Assembly (NCBI GenBank): GCA_045604965.1 | Contig: JAZUPB010000053.1 | Coordinates: 62,001 to 126,000, forward strand | Reading direction: 5' to 3' | From: JAISGQ01 sp045604965 | Lineage (GTDB): Bacteria > Bacillota > Clostridia > Oscillospirales > Acutalibacteraceae | Length of the DNA stretch: 64,000 bases | Shown: positions 44,393-52,824 of the stretch, in pieces | How the letters are laid out: every line of letters starts with the position of its first letter | How positions within the stretch are numbered: the stretch's first letter is position 1 | The notes under the pieces: model-generated | What the model was told of the DNA's origin: nothing | What the model saw: only the letters and a program-made list of their open reading frames with translations | Databases searched by the model: none | Translations under genes and position numbers: made by a program

Positions 44393-45174
44393 CAGAACAC
44401 CACCATTTCTCCGCCGTCGGGACTCAGTGCCGAAAGCATATAATCATAATTTTTCTTCATACCTGCTCCTGTAAGAGCATTGAATGAGGTTTCATACGCA
44501 AGAAGTGCAGTGTTATTTTCACCGCTTATATGTCCCAGATAAAATCTTGTTGAGCCTCTTCTTATCAGCTCTGCAAGCTCTGAGGCACAGGCAGGATTTG
44601 AAAGGTGACCTCTGTCCGAAAGTATCCTCTGCTTTGTAAGAGGAGGATAGGGGCCGTATCGGAGCATTCTTTCATCGTGGTTCGATTCTATAAGCACTGT
44701 ATCACAGCCGCTGATGGCTCTGCGCACTGTATCTGACACATATCCCATATCGGTTGCCACTGCCGCTTTTCTGCCGTCCACAGTTTCAACCGTATAGCCG
44801 CAGCTTTCTGCCGCGTCGTGAGATGTTGCAAAGGAGCACACCTTCATTTCGGGCATCTCCAGAGTACCATTCATAACATAATGCTCAACACCGCAGAGAT
44901 GTCCGTTCTTCTCCATAGCGCGGAGCGTTCCTTCTGTTGCGTACACCGGAATCTTATATTTTCCTGCAAAAACTCTTACGCCGCTTACGTGGTCAATATG
45001 CTCATGTGTGATGAATATCGCCGCTATGCTTTCAGGTGATACGTCTCTCTGGGAAAGTGCGGTGCACAGCTTCTTTGCGCTGACTCCTGCGTCAATCATT
45101 ACATATCTTCCCGAACAGCCTATCAACGTACTGTTTCCTTTGCTTGATGAAAAAAGAGAGCTTATGCGAGCCAA
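44392..45174 (-). CDS. MBL-fold metallo-hydrolase (YycJ/WalJ-like)
   Basis: The product is 260 aa. The metal-binding HEHIDH motif lies near residue 56, and further histidines and aspartates (DMGY near 142, SNHDE near 165, GHLSN near 187) complete a two-metal site. The overall shape SLFSSSKGNSTLIG...DAGVSAKK matches YycJ-like hydrolases linked to DNA or wall processes. It lies between the acyltransferase and rlmH. Confidence 0.88.
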   Translation of the reverse strand: MARISSLFSSSKGNSTLIGCSGRYVMIDAGVSAKKLCTALSQRDVSPESIAAIFITHEHIDHVSGVRVFAGKYKIPVYATEGTLRAMEKNGHLCGVEHYVMNGTLEMPEMKVCSFATSHDAAESCGYTVETVDGRKAAVATDMGYVSDTVRRAISGCDTVLIESNHDERMLRYGPYPPLTKQRILSDRGHLSNPACASELAELIRRGSTRFYLGHISGENNTALLAYETSFNALTGAGMKKNYDYMLSALSPDGGEMVVF

Positions 45175-45199
45175 AAAATTACTCCTCCCGGTTCTTTTG

Positions 45200-46435
45200 T
45201 CATACGCCGAAGAAGTCTATCGGCTTGCCCTTTGCCCAAAGCCTGAGAGCATTGTAATTGAGCATATATTTATAGGACGAACGCACACGCTCACTCTTAA
45301 GGTCAATGTATGTCTCGCCGCCTATCGAGAACGAGAGATGTGTACGGTTTGTTGCTCTGAGTTTTTCTATATTTTCAAAGTACCAGACCTCGTCAACACC
45401 GTCGCCGTGAAGCTCGAAACGGTCTGAATACATATAGAACGTGCCTTTGCCTGCTGTGGATTTTTCGTGGGCCTTTTCAGACTCTATGAACACTTCATCT
45501 TCATCAACAAAAATGGGTGTTTTTCCTGTCAGATCGTATTCGCCCTCTTCTATACAGCGGACGATTTCTTTTCTCTGCCAGTCATCCCAATCAGTGATCG
45601 TTTCAAAAATAACGTCGTCGCCTTCAAAGAAACCGTATTTATTATATGTCACGCTGTAACCGCAGGCTTTGCAGGAAAACACATCCCCTTCGCCGTGCAT
45701 CCGGCACATTGCGCCGCACTTGGGGCATCTGTACAGGGATGTTTCCAGCTCCAAAGCCAGATTTTTTCCTTTATATGCATACATTTTTTCTCTCTGGGTT
45801 GCGTATGCATCGACCATAAGATTTTCACATATGCACTCGTGAAGCTCGTCACGGCTCATTTCTGCTACCTCTTCTGCAGTGAGTACCTTTCTCAGAACAC
45901 ACCATTCTCTGCCTTTGCGCATAGTCTTTGCTGCTATAGGCTTCATAAGGAAGCTTCCTTCGATTCCGTAAAGGTACACCGGCAGGCCAAGCTGTTTGAC
46001 GAGTTTTGCTGTTGCAGGAGAAATGTATCCTGTTCGTCCTGTGTAAGTACAGCCGCCTTCGGGGAATATGCCTATGCTTCCCCCTTCTTTTTTACATTGC
46101 AGTATGTCCTTGATAGCTTTCAGATCAAGCTGTGCACGTGAAATAGCAATAGGTCCGCAGGCCCAGTTTATAAGCTTGCCGACTTTCCATTTCAGAATAT
46201 GATCACTTGCCACAAACTGGCAGGTTCCGGGGATTGATGCAGCAAGACCCACTGTATCAAAATCATTATTGTGATTTGCCAGAACAACATATTGCTTGAA
46301 TTTCGGCGTTCCCTTGGGCTTTATGGTTTTTCTCCATCCGCATTTGAAATATACAAAAACTCTCGCCAGTGGCTTTACAACTGCGAATATTATTTTGTGT
46401 CTCAGAAGATTGTAGCTTTTTTTCTTCTTTGGCAT
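45200..46435 (-). CDS. PlsC-type acyltransferase with C-terminal zinc ribbon and extra domain
   Basis: The product is 411 aa. The acyltransferase part (about 1-215) has the H-x4-D motif NHNNDFD near residue 57 and FPEGGCTYTG near 125, as in lysophosphatidate acyltransferases. Unlike typical PlsC (about 240 aa) it continues with a zinc ribbon (CPKCG...CKACG, near 230-250) and a beta-rich domain of 150 residues. The start at 46435 follows GAGGTG. The extra part may bind a regulator or partner. Lipid substrate not certain. Confidence 0.8.
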   Translation of the reverse strand: MPKKKKSYNLLRHKIIFAVVKPLARVFVYFKCGWRKTIKPKGTPKFKQYVVLANHNNDFDTVGLAASIPGTCQFVASDHILKWKVGKLINWACGPIAISRAQLDLKAIKDILQCKKEGGSIGIFPEGGCTYTGRTGYISPATAKLVKQLGLPVYLYGIEGSFLMKPIAAKTMRKGREWCVLRKVLTAEEVAEMSRDELHECICENLMVDAYATQREKMYAYKGKNLALELETSLYRCPKCGAMCRMHGEGDVFSCKACGYSVTYNKYGFFEGDDVIFETITDWDDWQRKEIVRCIEEGEYDLTGKTPIFVDEDEVFIESEKAHEKSTAGKGTFYMYSDRFELHGDGVDEVWYFENIEKLRATNRTHLSFSIGGETYIDLKSERVRSSYKYMLNYNALRLWAKGKPIDFFGV

Positions 46436-46847
46436 CGCAATCACCTCATACTGCATATTAGTAGTCTTTTTATATTACCACATTTTTTATATGTTGACAA
46501 CAAATAATGTTTGTTTTTATTTTTTCTTAACTTATGACCCGTTTTGTCAAGGAAAAATAACTGTTTGTTTTGAATTATTCAATTTCTGTTAACATAAGCA
46601 TCAGAGTTTTTAACATTGCAAATCGGCTTGGTTACGCGATTTTCGATTTTTAACATAACGGTACAATGCGAGTTTTTCACGTTTTCCACCTAGTTTTCCA
46701 CTTTTATTATGTCAACACAGATTTTCACTTTATGATTACACTGCGTATTTGAATAAATCGCTGTATGCCGTCAATAATTTTTTGCAAAGATTTCCGCTTT
46801 TCACTTCCTCTGATATTTATAATTTCAAACAGAAAGGCTGATAATTT
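46436..46847. other. 412-bp gap with short direct repeats
   Basis: No gene is seen. The stretch holds TTTTTAACAT at 46607-46616 and 46647-46656, a related TGTTAACATAA near 46588, and GTTTTCCAC at 46681-46689 and 46693-46701 (12-bp period). GTTTTTCAC (46672-46680) is a near-variant. The T-rich sequence near 46495-46530 may be the acyltransferase promoter region. The repeats resemble degenerate DnaA boxes or a regulator array. Confidence 0.5.
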
Positions 46848-47159
46848 ATGATTCGATCTGTAGGCCGTTTTGCCGTAGAGATAAATAAGCCGGACAGTCC
46901 CTATTTTGAGCGTGTTATCTGTTTTGTACGTCCTCAGTACGCCGAAAACGGAAGTATAGATCTGCACCGTGCCGCCCAACAGTGTATTGATGAGCTCAAC
47001 GATGGGATTGAATATACAAATGAAGCCGGCGAGATCGTTCCGGAAGAAAAAAGCTCCTTTATGACAAAGATCCTCGGTCTTCCAAAATGGGCACTTATGG
47101 CAGGTGCCGCTGCTTTGGGCTCCGTTCTTAGCGTACTCGGAGTTTTGCTCATAATCTGA
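46848..47159 (+). CDS. Hypothetical tail-anchored membrane protein
   Basis: The product is 103 aa. The N-terminal 70 residues are soluble with a helical segment (DLHRAAQQCIDELND), then one hydrophobic helix near the C-terminus (about 80-102). AGAAAGG lies upstream. No known domain recognised. It precedes a second small membrane protein by 41 bases, and the two could be one operon. Function unknown. Confidence 0.65.
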   Translation: MIRSVGRFAVEINKPDSPYFERVICFVRPQYAENGSIDLHRAAQQCIDELNDGIEYTNEAGEIVPEEKSSFMTKILGLPKWALMAGAAALGSVLSVLGVLLII

Positions 47160-47172
47160 ATCCATAAAGCGT

Positions 47173-47202
47173 ATATATCAGACAAAAGGAGGTCTGATAT
47201 AT
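47173..47202 (+). promoter_or_regulatory. Hairpin with the Shine-Dalgarno in its loop and the ATG in its stem
   Basis: ATATATCAGAC (47173-47183) pairs exactly with GTCTGATATAT (47192-47202). The 8-nt loop AAAAGGAG carries the ribosome site, and the AT of the start codon is in the stem. It is A/U-rich at the base, so it could open with heat or by a binding protein. Confidence 0.75.
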
Positions 47203-47779
47203 GCAAAATTTAGCTTCATTAAAACGTGTTTCTTTAAGTGAAAAGACCCGCACTGTGCTGGTCTGTGCGTCCGGAACAGCAGTATGCTTCGCTTTGTCTG
47301 CTTTTCTTCACATTGCCTATACTCTCAGTGGGAAGAACATTATCGTCGCTGTTTTTTCTTCTGTCAACGAAAGTGTCTGGGAACACGTCAAAGTCCTTGT
47401 TATCCCTTATCTTTTATGGAGTATCGCGGAATATTATATACTAACTCCGCATATAAAGAGGCTCATTGTTGCAAGATGCGCAGGAACTCTTGCAATAATG
47501 CTCCTTACCGTGTGCTTCTTTTTTGTTTACAGCGGTGTATGGGGCAGCAATATTCTGTGGATCGACATTCTCTCCGCTTTTCTCTGGATAGCCTGCGGCG
47601 AGCTTGTCAGCATAAGAATAATCAATTCCGACAAAAACGTACGCGATATCTTCCCCATTTCCGCAGCACTTCTGTGCCTTATCATCGTTATGCTGCTGTG
47701 CTTTTCCGTAAGCCCACCAAAAATCGGACTGTTTCAGGATCCTGTAACTCAACTTTACGGATTGGAAACAAGACCGTAA
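47201..47779 (+). CDS. DUF6512-like membrane protein
   Basis: The product is 192 aa with about five to six membrane helices. The sequence VNESVWEHVKVL near residue 52 and the late PPKIGLFQDP..YG motif are what I recall from DUF6512 proteins, which are uncharacterised. Translation should depend on the hairpin in front. Follows the tail-anchored protein. Function unknown. Confidence 0.72.
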   Translation: MQNLASLKRVSLSEKTRTVLVCASGTAVCFALSAFLHIAYTLSGKNIIVAVFSSVNESVWEHVKVLVIPYLLWSIAEYYILTPHIKRLIVARCAGTLAIMLLTVCFFFVYSGVWGSNILWIDILSAFLWIACGELVSIRIINSDKNVRDIFPISAALLCLIIVMLLCFSVSPPKIGLFQDPVTQLYGLETRP

Positions 47780-47915
47780 GTAAATACAAAAATAATGTGA
47801 TTTTCACCCTTTCATTTGTCTCTGCACATAAAAATCTCTCCTTTATCTTGACTGTTAATGCCGCTATGAGTTAAACTATGTCAGAAAACTAACAAACGAA
47901 AGGTTGCAGTTACAA

Positions 47916-49193
47916 ATGGCTATTGTAAAAGGCTTCAACGGTATGCGCTTCTCTGAAGCAGCAGGCACTCTCGAGTCCCTCACCTGTCCTCCCTATGACA
48001 TTATCAGCGAGGAACAGCGTCTCGCATATCTCGAGACAAACAAGAACAACGTCATCCGTCTTGAGCTTCCCAAGGGTGACGATCCCTATGCTCAGGCAGG
48101 CGAAGTTCTCAAGACCTGGCTCGCTGACGGCACTCTTATCCGCGAAGGTAAGGATTCCATTTACATTTATGAGGAGGAATTCAAGGTAAAGGACACCACT
48201 ATGTCTATCAAGGGTATGATCGCTGCTGTTAAGCTCGAAGAGTTTGACAAGGGTATCGTTCTTCCTCACGAGGAGACCCTTTCCAAGGCCAAGACAGACC
48301 GTCTCAACCTTATGAAGGCTACAGGCTGCAACTTCTCTCAGATATATTCTCTCTATATGGATGAGGACGGAAAGACCAAGTCCAAGATTGACGATTACTC
48401 TGAGGGCACTCCCGATCTTGAGCTCACTGACGAAGCAGGCGTTACACATCGTATGTGGATTGTTTCCAATCCCTCTATGGTAGAAAAGCTCTGCGCTGAC
48501 TTCGCAGACAGAAAGCTTTACATCGCTGACGGCCATCACCGTTATGAGACCGGTATCAATTACCGCAACTACTGCCGCGAGAACGGTACTCCCGAAGGCG
48601 CAGACAGCGATTATATAATGATGATGCTTGTTGATATGGAAAATGACGGTCTCGTCGTCTTCCCCACCCATCGTCTTGTTCGCGATCTTGAGAACTTCGA
48701 CAAGGACGCTATGCTCGAAAAGGCAAAGGAAAACTTTGAGATAACTCACGAAAACGGTGTTGACACCATCGAAAGCAAGCTCGATGCATATTACAAGGAA
48801 GGCAAGAAGGCATATGCACTTTACTGCGGCGGAGACGAGTGGGATCTGCTCGTTCTCAAGGACATCGCTGTTATGGAAAGCGTTCTTCCCGGCTGTTCCG
48901 ATGCTCTTCGCGGTCTCGATGTCAGTGTTCTTCACTCTCTCGTTCTCGAAAACTGCCTCGGCATAGACAAGGAAAATATGGCTGCACAGATCAACCTCAC
49001 TTATACCAGAGTATTTGATGAGGCTATCGAAGGCGTCAAGAGCGGAAAATTCCAGTGCTCCTTTATCCTTAATCCCACCAGAGTTGAGGAAATCCGCGAC
49101 GTTGCCGCTGCAGGTGAAAAAATGCCTCAGAAGTCCACTTACTTCTATCCGAAACTCATTACCGGTATGGTTATGAACCGTTTCGGCGAATAA
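47916..49193 (+). CDS. DUF1015 family protein
   Basis: Cytosolic protein, 425 aa. The hallmark YIADGHHRYETGINYR lies near residue 200, with the N-terminal PPYDIISEEQ near 25 and RDLENFD near 255. The family is conserved in anaerobes, often near serine or phosphoserine genes; none is near here. The GHHR motif suggests a metal- or phosphate-handling site but activity is not settled. ATG at 47916 has AAAGG ahead at a slightly long distance. Confidence 0.82.
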   Translation: MAIVKGFNGMRFSEAAGTLESLTCPPYDIISEEQRLAYLETNKNNVIRLELPKGDDPYAQAGEVLKTWLADGTLIREGKDSIYIYEEEFKVKDTTMSIKGMIAAVKLEEFDKGIVLPHEETLSKAKTDRLNLMKATGCNFSQIYSLYMDEDGKTKSKIDDYSEGTPDLELTDEAGVTHRMWIVSNPSMVEKLCADFADRKLYIADGHHRYETGINYRNYCRENGTPEGADSDYIMMMLVDMENDGLVVFPTHRLVRDLENFDKDAMLEKAKENFEITHENGVDTIESKLDAYYKEGKKAYALYCGGDEWDLLVLKDIAVMESVLPGCSDALRGLDVSVLHSLVLENCLGIDKENMAAQINLTYTRVFDEAIEGVKSGKFQCSFILNPTRVEEIRDVAAAGEKMPQKSTYFYPKLITGMVMNRFGE

Positions 49194-49270
49194 ATGGGAA
49201 TTCTTCTGATTTTCGCATAGCTTTGCGCTTTTTACCGCTTAAAATGACACCTGTCGACTTTTGCGGATTT

Positions 49271-49305
49271 AAAACCGCTCAACTGCACAGTTGAGCGGTT
49301 TTTAT
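49271..49305 (+). terminator. Terminator of DUF1015 gene
   Basis: AAAACCGCTCAACT / AGTTGAGCGGTTTTT around GCAC. Confidence 0.92.
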
Positions 49306-49463
49306 ATGTTTTTTATACATTTTCCTTATTTTGTGTTTTATACCAAAAAAAAGCAAATTTACTATAGATTTAAAAAAAATTATAGTGTAGAATACTCTGC
49401 GTGGCGTATACTAGTTGTATTACTTAAAATACGCAGACCTATTTGAAGAAAGGGTAGGAGTTA

Positions 49464-52115
49464 ATGAAAGAATACTTAAAGGACGTCTCCGAAGTTCTGA
49501 AAGAACAGGAATCAGGCGCTGAGGGTCTGAGCAGCAGCACCGCCGGCGAGCGACTTGCTCAGTACGGACCCAACAAGCTTGCAGAGGCAAAAAAGGTCAG
49601 TCTGCTTATGAGATTTGTCAAGTCTCTTGCAGATCCTATGATCATCGTTCTTATGGCTGCCGCTGCTATTTCTGCCGTCACTGAAATAATTGAGGGCGGT
49701 TTCCCCACCGATGCTATCATCATCCTTATTGTTGTTATCATCAATTCTGTACTCAGTGTTGTTCAGGAATCTAAAGCCGAAGCTGCAATCGAGGCTCTTT
49801 CCGAAATGACTGCCGCACAGTCCAAGGTCATCCGTGACGGCAAGTCCCTCATCGTTCCTGCTGCAGAACTCGTGCCCGGTGATATCGTTATTCTCGATGC
49901 CGGTGACGCTGTTCCCGCTGATGGACGTATAATCGAATGTGCAAGTATGAAGGCAGAGGAAGCCGCACTTACCGGTGAGTCTGTTCCTGTTGACAAAAAA
50001 GTCGATGCTATCGGCGGCGGTGAGAACGGTGAAGTTCCCCTCGGCGACCGCAAGAATATGGTTTACACCGGAAGCACCATTGTTTACGGTCACGGCAAGA
50101 TGGTCGTTACCGGCACCGGTATGAACACCGAAATGGGTAAGATTGCTGACGCAATTGCTACCGCTGAGGAAGGTCAGACTCCTCTCCAGCGCAAGCTGTC
50201 CGAGCTCAGCAAGCTCCTTACATTCCTTGTACTCGGCATCTGTGTTGTTCTCTTTGTATTCAACCTTATAAAGGGTGCTGTGGTCGGCAATCTCAGCGGT
50301 CACACTATACTTGACACATTTATGATCGCTATCTCTCTTGCTGTTGCAGCTATTCCCGAAGGTCTTGCAGCGGTTGTTACCATCGTTCTTTCTATGGGCG
50401 TTACAAAAATGTCTGCAAGAAACGCTGTTATCAGAAAACTTACTGCAGTTGAGACTCTCGGCTGCACACAGATCATCTGCTCCGATAAGACCGGAACCCT
50501 TACAATGAACAAAATGACTGTTGTTGAGAATTCTTCCGACGACAGTGCTCTTCTTGCAAAGGCTATGTGCCTTTGCTGTGATGCCGTCCTCAACGAGGAA
50601 ACCGGTAACTCCGATATCGGTGATCCTACCGAATGTGCTCTTGTTAATTTTGCGTACGGTATGGATATGCCCAAACCCGCTCTCGAAGCTGAGGCTCCCA
50701 GAATCGGCGAGGCTCCCTTCGATTCTATGCGCAAGATGATGACTACCGTTCACAATGAAAACGGCAAGATCGTTCAGTACACCAAGGGTGCTACAGATGT
50801 TATTCTCAGCCGCTGCACCTCTTATCTCGAAAACGGCAAGGCTGTTCCTATGACCGATGCCAAAAAAGCTGAAATTGTTTCCGAAAACAAGGCTATGGCC
50901 GATAGAGCACTTCGTGTCCTCTGCGCTGCTGTAAGATATTGGGATGCTGCTCCTGAAAACTTTGAAAACACCTTCCTCGAAAAGGATCTCTGCTATGTTG
51001 GTCTTGTCGGTATGATCGACCCGGTTCGTCCCGAGGTCATTGACGCTGTCAACGAATGCCGCAGCGCTCACATCCGTCCTATAATGATAACAGGCGACCA
51101 CATCGACACTGCTACCGCTATCGCAAATACTCTCGGCATCCTTGAAAACGGCAAGAAAGCCATCACCGGTGCTGAGCTTGACAAGATTAGTGACGAAGAA
51201 CTCGAAAGAGATATTGAACTTTATTCTGTTTATGCACGCGTTCAGCCTGAACACAAGACCAGAATCGTCAACGCCTGGCGTGCAAAGGGTATGATCACTG
51301 CAATGACCGGCGACGGCGTAAACGATGCTCCTTCCATCAAGAGTGCTGACATCGGCGTTGGTATGGGTATTACCGGTACCGACGTTACAAAGAATGTTGC
51401 CGATATGGTTCTCGCAGACGATAACTTTGCAACTATCGTTACCGCAGTTGAGGAAGGCAGAAGAATTTACGACAATATCCGTAAAACTATTCAATTCCTG
51501 CTCTCTTCCAATCTCTCCGAGGTCATCGCAATATTTGTTGCTACACTCTTCGGCTTTACTATCCTCAAGCCCCCTCACCTTCTCTGGATAAACCTTATCA
51601 CCGATACCTTCCCTGCACTTGCACTTGGTACCGAAAAGGCTGAGAAGAACATTATGAACCGCGCACCCCGTGATTCAAAAGAAGGCGTTTTTGCCGGCGG
51701 TATGATGCTCGATATCATTCTCCACGGCGGAATCGTTGCTGTTATCACTCTTATCGCTTACTTTATCGGTCACGCAATGGGCGCCAACGCATCGGTCGAC
51801 ACCGGTGATCACGGCATCACTATGGCATTCCTTGCTCTTTCTATGACCGAGGTATTCCATTCCTTCAATATGCGTTCCAGAAGACAGTCTGTTTTCTCCC
51901 TCAAGACTCACAATATGCTCCTTTGGGGCACTATGGCTCTTTCCTTCGTACTGACCACAGCGGTCGTATTTATCCCCTTCCTGAGAGATGCATTCTCCTT
52001 CTCCCAGATCGGATTCCTCGAATATGTTATCGCTATCGCTCTTGCTATTACCATAATCCCCATTGTTGAAACAATTAAGTTCATTCAGCGCAAGACCGGT
52101 CACGGCGAAGAATAA
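49464..52115 (+). CDS. Calcium-transporting P-type ATPase (type II)
   Basis: Membrane cation pump, 883 aa, about ten helices. Visible: actuator loop ALTGESVPV near 175, phosphorylation motif DKTGTLT (Asp341), KGATDVIL near 438, and the hinge MTGDGVNDAPS near 613. Ca2+ site parts are AAIPEGLAAVVT in helix 4 (near 292) and WINLITDTFPALALG in helix 6 (near 708), as in SERCA-like pumps. It would export Ca2+ from the cytosol. Single gene with its own terminator. Mn2+ transport is possible for some members. Confidence 0.93.
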   Translation: MKEYLKDVSEVLKEQESGAEGLSSSTAGERLAQYGPNKLAEAKKVSLLMRFVKSLADPMIIVLMAAAAISAVTEIIEGGFPTDAIIILIVVIINSVLSVVQESKAEAAIEALSEMTAAQSKVIRDGKSLIVPAAELVPGDIVILDAGDAVPADGRIIECASMKAEEAALTGESVPVDKKVDAIGGGENGEVPLGDRKNMVYTGSTIVYGHGKMVVTGTGMNTEMGKIADAIATAEEGQTPLQRKLSELSKLLTFLVLGICVVLFVFNLIKGAVVGNLSGHTILDTFMIAISLAVAAIPEGLAAVVTIVLSMGVTKMSARNAVIRKLTAVETLGCTQIICSDKTGTLTMNKMTVVENSSDDSALLAKAMCLCCDAVLNEETGNSDIGDPTECALVNFAYGMDMPKPALEAEAPRIGEAPFDSMRKMMTTVHNENGKIVQYTKGATDVILSRCTSYLENGKAVPMTDAKKAEIVSENKAMADRALRVLCAAVRYWDAAPENFENTFLEKDLCYVGLVGMIDPVRPEVIDAVNECRSAHIRPIMITGDHIDTATAIANTLGILENGKKAITGAELDKISDEELERDIELYSVYARVQPEHKTRIVNAWRAKGMITAMTGDGVNDAPSIKSADIGVGMGITGTDVTKNVADMVLADDNFATIVTAVEEGRRIYDNIRKTIQFLLSSNLSEVIAIFVATLFGFTILKPPHLLWINLITDTFPALALGTEKAEKNIMNRAPRDSKEGVFAGGMMLDIILHGGIVAVITLIAYFIGHAMGANASVDTGDHGITMAFLALSMTEVFHSFNMRSRRQSVFSLKTHNMLLWGTMALSFVLTTAVVFIPFLRDAFSFSQIGFLEYVIAIALAITIIPIVETIKFIQRKTGHGEE

Positions 52116-52126
52116 AATCTGCATTG

Positions 52127-52166
52127 AACTCCCGGCGGTATACACTGCCGGGAGTTGTTATTTTTT
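52127..52166 (+). terminator. Terminator of the Ca2+-ATPase gene
   Basis: AACTCCCGGC / GCCGGGAGTT with a 10-nt loop, then TTATTTTTTC. Confidence 0.9.
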
Positions 52167-52299
52167 CACAATATAAGAACCTTTGCTGTAAACACATTTC
52201 ACAAAAACCTGCGTTGACTTTAAATTTTGAATATAGTATAATTTTAATTGTTAAACGGTTAATTGTTAATCGACTAATTTTTACAGGAGGTGACGGTTT

Positions 52300-52824
52300 T
52301 TGCCCATAGAAAAACGTGACATCCTTGGCAAAATCACGCAGATAAAGCTGCTCAAGCGTCTGGCGGTCCAGCGGGAAGATTTTCTTCTTTATCCCGGACA
52401 GTTTCCTATAATGGACACTATCTTCAGGCACGACGGCTGTACTCAGAAGGAGCTCGCAGATATACTTATGGTCAGTGCTGCTTCAATAGCTGTTTCCACA
52501 AAAAGGCTCGAAAAGTCCGGATTTCTTACCAGAAAGACCGATGAAAACAACGCGCGGTGTAACAGGCTTTCAATAACGAAGCACGGTCTCGATGCTCTTG
52601 AACAGTGCCGCTCTGTTTTTGAAAAGGTTGACAGCAGTGCATTCATAAGCTTTTCTGATTCAGAGCTAGAGGACTTTGTTTCCTATCTCGACCGAATTAT
52701 AGTCAATCTCGGCGGCGATGCCGCTCGCAGCGGCCCCTATGCTATCGCTGCTCTCGCCGGCGAGGTCGCAGACAATGACAGAAAATTGGCAGAAAAACAG
52801 GAAGGTGATGCTGACAATGATTAA
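52300..52824 (+). CDS. MarR family transcriptional regulator
   Basis: Winged-helix regulator of 174 aa. HTH at about residues 48-70 (TQKELADILMVSAASIAVSTKRLEKSG), wing with ENNARCNRLSIT. Starts with TTG at 52300, eight bases after AGGAGGTGA. The C-terminal 30 residues are acidic and long for the family. Followed by an overlapping ABC exporter gene, so it probably represses its own operon in response to a drug-like ligand. Confidence 0.88.
   Translation: MPIEKRDILGKITQIKLLKRLAVQREDFLLYPGQFPIMDTIFRHDGCTQKELADILMVSAASIAVSTKRLEKSGFLTRKTDENNARCNRLSITKHGLDALEQCRSVFEKVDSSAFISFSDSELEDFVSYLDRIIVNLGGDAARSGPYAIAALAGEVADNDRKLAEKQEGDADND

Noticed and set aside
46436..46847. Chromosome origin of replication
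   Set aside because: The TTTTCCAC repeats are imperfect DnaA boxes and no dnaA, dnaN or other origin genes lie near.
47910..48935. 341-codon minus-strand frame across the DUF1015 gene
   Set aside because: It is a shadow of DUF1015; the plus-strand protein has the family motif and start.
49512..51578. 688-codon open frame antisense to the Ca2+-ATPase gene
   Set aside because: The P-type ATPase motifs on the plus strand are complete. The antisense frame has no ribosome site or recognisable domain and comes from codon bias.
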